In this document: one piece after another, positions 1 to 5,083 of the stretch
Layout: every line of letters starts with the position of its first letter
Numbering within the stretch: position 1 is the first letter of the stretch
Source of the DNA: Opitutales bacterium
GTDB lineage: Bacteria > Verrucomicrobiota > Verrucomicrobiia > Opitutales > Intestinicryptomonadaceae
Reading direction: 5' to 3'
Length of the DNA stretch: 5,083 nt
Assembly: GCA_017526045.1 (NCBI GenBank)
Contig: JAFXRX010000284.1
Location: 1-5,083, forward strand
The notes under the pieces: model-generated
The model's database searches: none
What the model was told of the DNA's origin: nothing
Seen by the model: only the letters and a program-made list of their open reading frames with translations
Translations under genes and position numbers: made by a program

Positions 1-1169
1 AGAGCCTTGATTGCCGCGGGGCCCGTGATGTATTTTTCGCGCGGCGGGTTTGCGAACGGGTAGGGGTGCTCCGCCTTCCAGCGGATGATTTGGCATATCC
101 AGTTCTTAAGGTCGGGCTTTTTGAAGGATTTTGTTTTTGCCTTCTTTACGAGGAGCTCGAGCGCGTCCTTGGCGTCGGCGTGTATGCCGAAGTCTATGCC
201 GATGTTTTTGCCGTGCTCGGAGCGGTCGATGTCGATATGCACAATTTTTGCGTTTGTGGCGAATTTCGAGACGACGCCTGTTATGCGGTCGTCAAAGCGC
301 GCCCCTATTGTTATTAATAGGTCGGAATTGCACACCGCCGAATTGCCCGCGTATGTGCCGTGCATGCCGCACCAGTAGAGGTTTTTGTCGGAGAGCGGAT
401 TTGCGCAGCCAAGCCCCATGAGGGTTGTGGCAACCGGTATCGAGGTGATTTCGGAAAATTCGTCAAGAAGCTTTGCGGCTCCCGAGGTTATGACGCCGCC
501 GCCCGCGTAGATTACGGGCTGCTTCGATTTTTCAATCATTGCCAAGAGCTTGTCGATTTCCGCGGCCTTTGCGGCGGGCAGGCGGTTGAGCCCGGGAATG
601 TCGATTTCCGCGCCGAAGTCCGGCTCGATTTGCGCAAGCTGGACGTCTTTTGGAATGTCGATTAACACAGGCCCGGGGCGCCCCGTTGACGCCACGACAA
701 ACGCCTCCTTTATTATGCGGGGCAGGTCGTGCGGGTTCAGAACCAGGTAGCTGTGCTTTACAATGGGAAGGGTCATGCCGAAGACGTCGGTTTCCTGGAA
801 TGCGGACTTGCCGATGAAGCTCTGGAACACTTGTCCCGTCAAAATGACCATCGGAACGGAGTCCATATACGCGTCGGCGACGGCGGTCAGGACGTTTGTG
901 GCGCCCGGGCCCGAGGTCGTCATGCAGACGCCGACTTTGCCGGTCGTGCGCGCGTAGCCCTGCGCCATGAAGCCGCAGCTTTGCTCGTGGCGCGGCAGGA
1001 TTGTGCGTATCTTCTTTGATTTAGAGAAAGCGTCGTGCAAGTCTATCGACTGCCCCCCGGGGTAGGCGAACACCGTGTCAACCCCCTGCAATTCAAGGGC
1101 TTTTACGATGATGTCCGATCCCCTCATCAAAACTTTCGGGGCGTTTTTTGGTTCGATTTTGCTCTTCAT
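1..1169 (-). CDS. ilvB: Acetolactate synthase (acetohydroxyacid synthase) large subunit, 3' end cut by window edge
   Basis: This enzyme condenses pyruvate with pyruvate or 2-ketobutyrate, using ThDP, FAD and Mg2+, as the first common step of valine, leucine and isoleucine synthesis in the cytoplasm. The visible 389 residues (the family is usually about 560-600) cover the N-terminal ThDP pyrimidine domain (about 16-180) and the central FAD-binding domain (about 208-345). The C-terminal domain with the GDG...N Mg-ThDP motif lies off the left edge. Visible landmarks are YPGG (36-39), the catalytic glutamate E62 in PRHEQ, SGPGATN (86-92), AFQET (123-127), GRPGPV (163-168), PKD (173-175), GMHG (268-271) and GARFDDR (289-295). 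The YPGG-SIDLH form resembles plant-like enzymes. The ATG at 1169 is the first in frame after a TAA at 1188-1190. A second ATG at codon 15 is a possible alternative; neither has a Shine-Dalgarno sequence. ilvN and ilvC often follow ilvB, but that stretch is not visible here. Confidence 0.96.
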   Translation of the reverse strand, partial: MKSKIEPKNAPKVLMRGSDIIVKALELQGVDTVFAYPGGQSIDLHDAFSKSKKIRTILPRHEQSCGFMAQGYARTTGKVGVCMTTSGPGATNVLTAVADAYMDSVPMVILTGQVFQSFIGKSAFQETDVFGMTLPIVKHSYLVLNPHDLPRIIKEAFVVASTGRPGPVLIDIPKDVQLAQIEPDFGAEIDIPGLNRLPAAKAAEIDKLLAMIEKSKQPVIYAGGGVITSGAAKLLDEFSEITSIPVATTLMGLGCANPLSDKNLYWCGMHGTYAGNSAVCNSDLLITIGARFDDRITGVVSKFATNAKIVHIDIDRSEHGKNIGIDFGIHADAKDALELLVKKAKTKSFKKPDLKNWICQIIRWKAEHPYPFANPPREKYITGPAAIKA

Positions 1170-1189
1170 AGTATTATTAGAAAATTTTT

Positions 1190-1217
1190 ATGGTAGCACA
1201 AAGGCGGTTTACTTCAA
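1190..1217 (-). promoter_or_regulatory. Candidate sigma70-type promoter of the acetolactate synthase gene
   Basis: Read on the minus strand, a -35 box TTGAAG (1217-1212, four of six consensus bases) is followed after 16 bp by TACCAT (1195-1190, four of six, with the key second A and last T). A TG dinucleotide one base upstream of this -10 box makes it an extended -10. Transcription would start near 1183, giving a leader of about 14 nt. That fits the missing Shine-Dalgarno sequence and leaves no room for an attenuator. The match is by eye only. Confidence 0.42.
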
Positions 1218-1239
1218 TCAAAAAAAAATTTAAAAAAAA
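1218..1239 (-). promoter_or_regulatory. A/T tract in UP-element position upstream of the synthase promoter
   Basis: The plus strand shows nine A, three T and eight A in succession (1220-1239), directly upstream of the proposed -35 box. Relative to a start near 1183 this covers about -36 to -57, where the RNA polymerase alpha-subunit domain binds UP elements. The two A runs are centred about 11-12 bp apart, close to one helical turn, so the DNA may also be bent. The position supports the promoter call, but A/T richness is general in this spacer. Confidence 0.35.
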
Positions 1240-1243
1240 GCTT

Positions 1244-1253
1244 GGAAATTTCC
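1244..1253. promoter_or_regulatory. Perfect 10-bp palindrome GGAAATTTCC, possible operator
   Basis: GGAAATTTCC is its own reverse complement and lies between the leftward promoter candidate and the rightward gene, a reasonable site for a dimeric regulator. The symmetry stops at the next base on each side. A 10-bp palindrome in A/T-rich DNA can arise by chance and I do not recognise it as the site of a named regulator. Confidence 0.2.
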
Positions 1254-1285
1254 GCAATTCTGTGTTAATTTTTCAAAAAATTTAG

Positions 1286-1329
1286 AAAGCCGTTTTTGCT
1301 CGAACGAGGTTTTGGCATTGTCCGGCTTT
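1286..1329. repeat. Inverted repeat AAAGCCG / CGGCTTT with a smaller inner inverted repeat
   Basis: AAAGCCG (1286-1292) and its exact complement CGGCTTT (1323-1329) frame a 30-nt loop. The loop contains a second small inverted repeat, CTCG-AA-CGAG (1299-1308). On the plus strand the outer repeat runs into a T-rich stretch (1327-1346, broken by A, C and G); on the minus strand it is followed by CTAAATTTTTT. The arrangement could be a protein-binding site, a structured leader or part of a small RNA. It is a poor terminator candidate because the loop is long and no gene ends just before it on either strand. Confidence 0.3.
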
Positions 1330-1337
1330 TATTCTTT

Positions 1338-1367
1338 TTGCTTTTTGCGGGCGTTCCCGTTTATATC
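1338..1367 (+). promoter_or_regulatory. Weak promoter candidate for the rightward TPR operon
   Basis: TTGCTT (1338-1343) lies 18 bp before TATATC (1362-1367). The -35 matches only three consensus bases and the -10 four. The DNA after the -10 box (1368-1380) is almost pure G/C; if the call is right, such a GC-rich discriminator would be the kind associated with stringent control. TTGGCA at 1312-1317 is a better -35 box but has no suitable -10 partner. Some promoter is expected here because the gene is divergent from its neighbour. Confidence 0.22.
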
Positions 1368-1401
1368 GCGGGGCGGCGCGCAAGGGCTGAAAGAGAACCC
1401 A

Positions 1402-1440
1402 TTTTAAAAAAACAAACAAATAAAACAATCAATCACGAGT
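1402..1440 (+). promoter_or_regulatory. A-rich, Shine-Dalgarno-free translation leader of the TPR gene
   Basis: The 39 bases before the ATG at 1441 are dominated by A, with almost no G until CACGAGT directly at the start. There is no AGGAGG-like element at the normal 5-10 base spacing; the only purine trace, GAG, is too close to the ATG. An unstructured A-rich leader fits start-codon selection by accessibility and ribosomal protein S1, as described for Shine-Dalgarno-poor bacteria. This is inference from composition. Confidence 0.45.
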
Positions 1441-4400
1441 ATGTACAAAAAGTTAAATAGAATATTTGCGGTATCGCTCTTCGCAGCCGCTGCAATGTCG
1501 CCCTTTGCCGCGAACGCGCAGACGCTTTCGGAAAAAGGCGTAAGCGAGCTGAGAAACGAGGCTTTCAAGCATATCGAAAATAAGGATTTTTTGCTCGCCC
1601 GCCCGATTTTGGAAGAGTTGGTAAGGCGTTTTTCCGAAATGGAAGACAAAACCATATTGAAGGATATTTACTTTTTCCTGGGCTACAGCTACATTACGGA
1701 ATATCAAAATATGACGAGCGCGACATACCTGGAAAGCGCAATCCCGTATTTTGACAAAATCCTGCAGGAATACCCCGGCAGCGACCGCGCCACGAAGTCG
1801 ATTGAATTGAAGGCAAACTGCCTCAACGGCCTCGGCAAGTTCGACGAAGCCGCCGAAACCTGGGGCTTGAATTTGCAGTCGCCCTACGTCGAAAAGCTCA
1901 ACCAGACTGAAAGGTACGCCATTTTAAAGCGCATCGCCCAGGCTTACTACAATATGAAGAACTGGGAAAAGGGCGAAGAGTGGTTCAAAAAGATGCTCGC
2001 TTCCCCCGTCGCAAACGGCGAGGACAAAACTTACGCGGCAATCGCCCTCATCCGCTGCTACCTTGCAAGCGAGAACTTCGACGAGGCTAAAAAATACTTT
2101 TCGTACCTTACAAGCAAGACGCCAGCCCGCTACGACATCGCACTTTCCGCCGACTTTATGACTGCCGGCGACAAGCTCGCCGCGGAGGAAAAATACGCCC
2201 TCGCGTCGCTCTGCTACACCTTCGTTTTGACGCGCGACGAAATTTTGGACTACATGAAGGACTACAAGGCCAAAATCGAAAGAAAAATCGCCTCGCTTAA
2301 AAACATGAACACCAAGCACCCCGATTTGCCCGCGCTCGAGCAGCGTCTGAAATTCGCCAACGCGCAAATCAAGGGCCTTTCGACCGTCTCCGACTACCGC
2401 TCGCAGTTCCTCGCAAGAAAGGCGCGCAACTTCTTCCAGACAAAGCGCAGGTATGAAAGCTTCTGGGCGTACCGCCAGCTCATCGACGCCTATCCCGACG
2501 ACAAAATGGTCGATGACTTTTATTACGCGGCGTTCGTTTGCGCGCGCCAAACCGGCAAAGAATCGCAAATCGACTCCCTCGGCAACGAGTACCGCGAAAA
2601 GTCCAAGGAGGAAAAGCTGACCGGCAAATATTTGAAGGAAATCAACCTCCAATACGCGCTCTTTTTGCTCGACAAGGCGGATACCGACGTCGAGAAGCGC
2701 AACAAGTTCTTTACAATCGCCCAAGAATCCTTGAAGGAAGACCCCGACGGCGACACCGCGGGCGAATACATGTTCCTCATGGGCAGGGAATGGCTCTCGA
2801 AGGGCGAGCACACCGCGCTGCGCAACTACATGTCCAAATTCGTAAAGGACAACCCCGACGCCTCTTCCGTCGACGGCGCGCTCTACTGGCAGATGCTCTC
2901 GTACCTTACAAAATTCGAGTACGCAGAAGCCTTTAAGCTCGGCAACCAGCTCGTCGAAAACTACCCCGACAGCATTTACCACGAAGACGCGAGCTTCCGC
3001 CGCGCAATCGCGGTTTTCGGCGACGGGCAAATTTCGGACGCGGCAAAATACTTCGAATCTTTCATCGAAAACTACGAGGCCTCCGGCAGCAAGCTAATCG
3101 GCGAGGCTCGCCTGTTCTTGGGCGACATCGCCTTCATGGAGCAGGACTACAAAAAGTCGTACGAAGAATATATGAAAGTTCCCGACTGCGCGGAGGTAAG
3201 CCAAAAGACAATCGACGCCGCGTTCTTCCAGTGCGCGGGCATGCTCGAGGCTGCGGAAAACTTCGAAAAGCAGTCGGAAGTGCTTTTAAAATACCTGAAG
3301 GACTACCCCGAAGGCAACCTGCCAATGGCGTATTATTTGCTCTCCCAGCCGCTCTTCAAGCAGGGCAGGTCGGCTGACGCGGTCATCGGCTATATGGACT
3401 CCGTCAAAAAATTCGGCGGCGACTACAAAAACGACTCAATCGACAAAATCCTCGCCGCCTATCCCGATTTCTACAAGGAGGCAAAGGTCCAGCTCAACGC
3501 CACGACAGATTTCCTGCAGAAGCTTGCAACCGACCGCAAGTTCTTCGAAATGTTCGTCGAAGACCCCGCGGCGCGCTACCAGTACACGCTCGAATATCCC
3601 GACGTAAACCCGCTCGTCTACGCAAAATTCAAGATTAAAATGGGCGAGAAAAAGGCGGAATTCGGCAAGGAAGTTTTGGTGGAAAACAAGCCGATTTTGG
3701 AGCTCTTGAACCTTTACAAATCGCAGAAGGCGAAGTTCCCGAATATCGAGCCCGAGCAGTTCTTCAGCTCGCAGCTCGAAGAGGCTAAGAAGAAGGGCGA
3801 CAAGGTTCTGCAGCACCGCATGGAAATGGCTCTCGACGAAATCGGCAAGCTCAAGGAGCGCCCGCAGATGTTCGGCGAGGAAGACTTTAAAAATATGCCC
3901 TACAAGGTCGTAATCTGGATGGGCAAGTGCAACGAAAAGTACAGCCTCGACTCCGCGCGCAACGCGCTGCAGTTCGTAATCGACTCCGACTCCGACTACC
4001 GCCTCGACGCGCTGCTCGCCCTCGCGGACTTGGAGGCGCGCCACAGCAATTACGAAGTGGCAAACTCGCTTTACGAAAAAGTCGAAAAGGAATTCGCGCT
4101 CGACCCCAAGGCGGTTTACGCCGCAATCAAGCAGGGCGAAATGTTCTGGAAAATGGGCAAGCTCGACGAGGCGCGCAACAAGTTTGGCGACATCGTCCGC
4201 ACTACCGCATGGCGCGGCGAACCGCACGCGGAGGCTCTTTTGAGGCTCGGCAAAATCGACGAGGAGCAGGGCAAAAACGACTCGGCAATATCATATTACG
4301 TCCAGTGCGCCTCGGGCTATGCAAGCTGCATCGACCCCGCCTCGGAGGCTACCTTGCTCGGCGCGCGCCTCAAAATGAAAATGGGCGACATCGACTACGC

Positions 4401-4497
4401 AAAAACAGAGCTGCTCGACCCCTTCCTCGAAGAGGAATCCAACAAGGACGCCAAGTTCTACAAGCAAATCGAAGAGCTGAGAAATTCCATCAATTAA
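1441..4497 (+). CDS. Large exported tetratricopeptide (TPR/BamD-like) repeat protein, 1018 aa
   Basis: Residues 1-26 form a Sec signal peptide: basic start (KK, R7), Ala/Phe-rich core and an AxA site (A24-N25-A26) before Q27. No lipobox or later membrane segment is seen, so a soluble periplasmic location is inferred. The mature part is nearly all helical repeats. TPR-like hairpins with small residues at turns are visible near 125-141, 161-190, 201-224, 520-545, 561-580, 641-650, 861-881, 898-918, 941-955 and 978-990. A YP motif typical of the repeat ends in BamD/YbgF-like proteins recurs at 111, 351, 508, 622, 674 and 719. About 680-850 is charged and fits the repeat pattern poorly. TPR arrays are protein-binding scaffolds, but partner and exact role cannot be read from the sequence. 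The ATG is supported because it starts the signal peptide. A secreted protein gene follows after 25 bases, so the two are probably cotranscribed. Confidence 0.93.
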   Translation: MYKKLNRIFAVSLFAAAAMSPFAANAQTLSEKGVSELRNEAFKHIENKDFLLARPILEELVRRFSEMEDKTILKDIYFFLGYSYITEYQNMTSATYLESAIPYFDKILQEYPGSDRATKSIELKANCLNGLGKFDEAAETWGLNLQSPYVEKLNQTERYAILKRIAQAYYNMKNWEKGEEWFKKMLASPVANGEDKTYAAIALIRCYLASENFDEAKKYFSYLTSKTPARYDIALSADFMTAGDKLAAEEKYALASLCYTFVLTRDEILDYMKDYKAKIERKIASLKNMNTKHPDLPALEQRLKFANAQIKGLSTVSDYRSQFLARKARNFFQTKRRYESFWAYRQLIDAYPDDKMVDDFYYAAFVCARQTGKESQIDSLGNEYREKSKEEKLTGKYLKEINLQYALFLLDKADTDVEKRNKFFTIAQESLKEDPDGDTAGEYMFLMGREWLSKGEHTALRNYMSKFVKDNPDASSVDGALYWQMLSYLTKFEYAEAFKLGNQLVENYPDSIYHEDASFRRAIAVFGDGQISDAAKYFESFIENYEASGSKLIGEARLFLGDIAFMEQDYKKSYEEYMKVPDCAEVSQKTIDAAFFQCAGMLEAAENFEKQSEVLLKYLKDYPEGNLPMAYYLLSQPLFKQGRSADAVIGYMDSVKKFGGDYKNDSIDKILAAYPDFYKEAKVQLNATTDFLQKLATDRKFFEMFVEDPAARYQYTLEYPDVNPLVYAKFKIKMGEKKAEFGKEVLVENKPILELLNLYKSQKAKFPNIEPEQFFSSQLEEAKKKGDKVLQHRMEMALDEIGKLKERPQMFGEEDFKNMPYKVVIWMGKCNEKYSLDSARNALQFVIDSDSDYRLDALLALADLEARHSNYEVANSLYEKVEKEFALDPKAVYAAIKQGEMFWKMGKLDEARNKFGDIVRTTAWRGEPHAEALLRLGKIDEEQGKNDSAISYYVQCASGYASCIDPASEATLLGARLKMKMGDIDYAKTELLDPFLEEESNKDAKFYKQIEELRNSIN

Positions 4498-4522
4498 AAC
4501 AACCCCAAACTTTCGGCAAAAT
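4498..4522 (+). other. Short intra-operon spacer without terminator or Shine-Dalgarno sequence
   Basis: Only 25 bases separate the TAA of the TPR gene from the next ATG. They contain no hairpin followed by a T run, so no intrinsic terminator, and no purine-rich ribosome-binding site. The run CAACCCCAAAC is C/A rich. This spacing supports cotranscription, with the second gene translated either by S1-type recognition or by reinitiation. Confidence 0.7.
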
Positions 4523-5083
4523 ATGAACATAAAAAAATCAACACTTTTGACCGCGGTTTTCAGCTTCGCATTCGCCTCGGCTGCTTTCGCGGCGGCTGAG
4601 CAGGCTGCGGACGACAAGCCAAGAATTGCGGAATTCCAAAAAAATAAACTGCCAATTATCTTCGTCGAGGACCAGGCAAACAAAAGCGCGAAATCCTCGT
4701 ACATGGACTTTGAAGAGCTCGTCCCCGTCGAGGGCGTCATAAACTTCAAGCTCTCCTTCACCGACGGCACTCCGGGCTCGATTTTCGTCCCGATAGACCG
4801 CAAGGGCGTTAAATTCAAGTACCGCGTCACCGACGAGCTCAGAAGAATGCGCAAGGCGTACACAGGCGGCAGATGGGAGGCGGCATCCGAGGCCGGCAGG
4901 CACGTCGTTTACCCCGCAGTCGCCATAATGGGCATTCCCGAAGAGCTTACAAACGTCCAGGAAAACCTCCCGCCGTTTGTAGAATCTCTCGTAAAGGCTG
5001 GCAGGTACGTCGAGGCGAGGTCTCTTATGGAGTCGCTGCCGCTTTCAAAGGCGACCCAGACAGTGGGGCTTGCCGTTGTAAGG
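4523..5083 (+). CDS. Exported protein of unknown function, second gene of the TPR operon, 3' end cut by window edge
   Basis: The frame is open from the ATG at 4523 to the last base, giving 187 residues. A signal peptide is clear: NIKK at the start, a hydrophobic Leu/Ala/Phe core, and AFA at 21-23 or AAA at 23-25 as signal peptidase I sites, with no lipobox cysteine. Residues 45-102 look beta-rich, with alternating hydrophobic strands around 72-79, 86-92 and 95-102 and a DGTPG turn (81-85). From about 105 the chain becomes helical: GGRWEAA (115-121) and AGRYVEA (159-165) resemble the first-helix turn of TPR-like hairpins. I recognise no named family. As it is exported and sits 25 bases after a TPR scaffold gene, it probably works with that protein in the periplasm; this is inference. 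The start is favoured because it begins the signal peptide, though no ribosome-binding site precedes it. Base composition matches the gene before it. Confidence 0.85.
   Translation, partial: MNIKKSTLLTAVFSFAFASAAFAAAEQAADDKPRIAEFQKNKLPIIFVEDQANKSAKSSYMDFEELVPVEGVINFKLSFTDGTPGSIFVPIDRKGVKFKYRVTDELRRMRKAYTGGRWEAASEAGRHVVYPAVAIMGIPEELTNVQENLPPFVESLVKAGRYVEARSLMESLPLSKATQTVGLAVVR

Noticed and set aside
66..1019. Several plus-strand open frames of 64-101 codons
   Set aside because: All are antisense to the well-supported acetolactate synthase, whose motifs are intact throughout on the minus strand.
1265..1318. 17-residue minus-strand mini-ORF (MPKPRSSKNGFLNFLKN) upstream of the synthase gene, as a possible leader peptide
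   Set aside because: It has only two Leu and no Ile or Val, so it does not look like an ilv attenuation peptide. It has no ribosome-binding site and lies upstream of the best promoter candidate.
1318..1407. Open plus-strand frame from a TTG, 29 codons, ending just before the TPR leader
   Set aside because: There is no ATG or GTG start and no ribosome-binding site, the composition is odd (Phe, Gly, Arg), and it overlaps the likely promoter region.
1924..3030. 368-codon open frame on the minus strand inside the TPR gene
   Set aside because: It lies fully antisense to a clear 1018-residue secreted TPR protein. The translation is Val/Arg/Phe/Leu-rich without any domain, as expected from the complement of GC-rich third-position coding DNA.
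3982..3999. Short tandem GACTCC GACTCC GACTAC repeat
   Set aside because: It encodes an Asp-Ser-Asp-Ser-Asp-Tyr stretch in frame in the TPR gene, and is too short to be more than local sequence bias.
3436..4227. 263-codon open frame on the minus strand inside the TPR gene
   Set aside because: Same pattern: antisense shadow with repetitive Val/Leu/Phe/Glu composition, no signal peptide and no recognisable motif.
4291..4863. 190-codon open frame on the minus strand across the end of the TPR gene and the next gene
   Set aside because: It spans two plus-strand genes that both have convincing signal peptides or repeats. Its own translation is low-complexity Ser/Ala/Val with no family features.

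Overview
The window holds three protein genes, two of them cut by the window edges, around one AT-rich divergent intergenic region. The organism looks like a Gram-negative bacterium with moderately GC-rich coding DNA and A/T-rich spacers. None of the three start codons has a Shine-Dalgarno sequence. Two of the three products carry Sec signal peptides. The acetolactate synthase is of the plant-like type, which from general knowledge also occurs in the Planctomycetota/Verrucomicrobiota group. Together these suggest Verrucomicrobiota or a relative, but this is an inference, not a proof.

Left part (1-1169, minus strand): the first 389 residues of the acetolactate synthase (acetohydroxyacid synthase) large subunit, the first enzyme of branched-chain amino acid synthesis. 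The C-terminal ThDP-diphosphate-binding domain lies beyond the left edge.

Middle (1170-1440): a 271-bp non-coding divergent region. It holds a fairly convincing promoter for the synthase gene with an A/T tract where an UP element would sit, a perfect 10-bp palindrome, a larger inverted repeat, a weak promoter candidate for the rightward genes, and a very A-rich leader ahead of the rightward start codon.

Right part (1441-5083, plus strand): a two-gene transcription unit. The first gene encodes a 1018-residue exported protein made almost wholly of TPR/BamD-like helical repeats. Only 25 bases later comes a second exported protein, of which 187 residues are visible before the window ends; it has a beta-rich segment followed by helical-repeat-like hairpins. 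Neither has a lipobox or an obvious anchor, so both should act in the periplasm. A cell-envelope scaffold with its partner is the simplest reading, but neither function can be named from sequence alone. The divergent synthase gene is ordinary metabolism and shows no functional link to this pair. I see no mobile element, CRISPR array, tRNA or rRNA.
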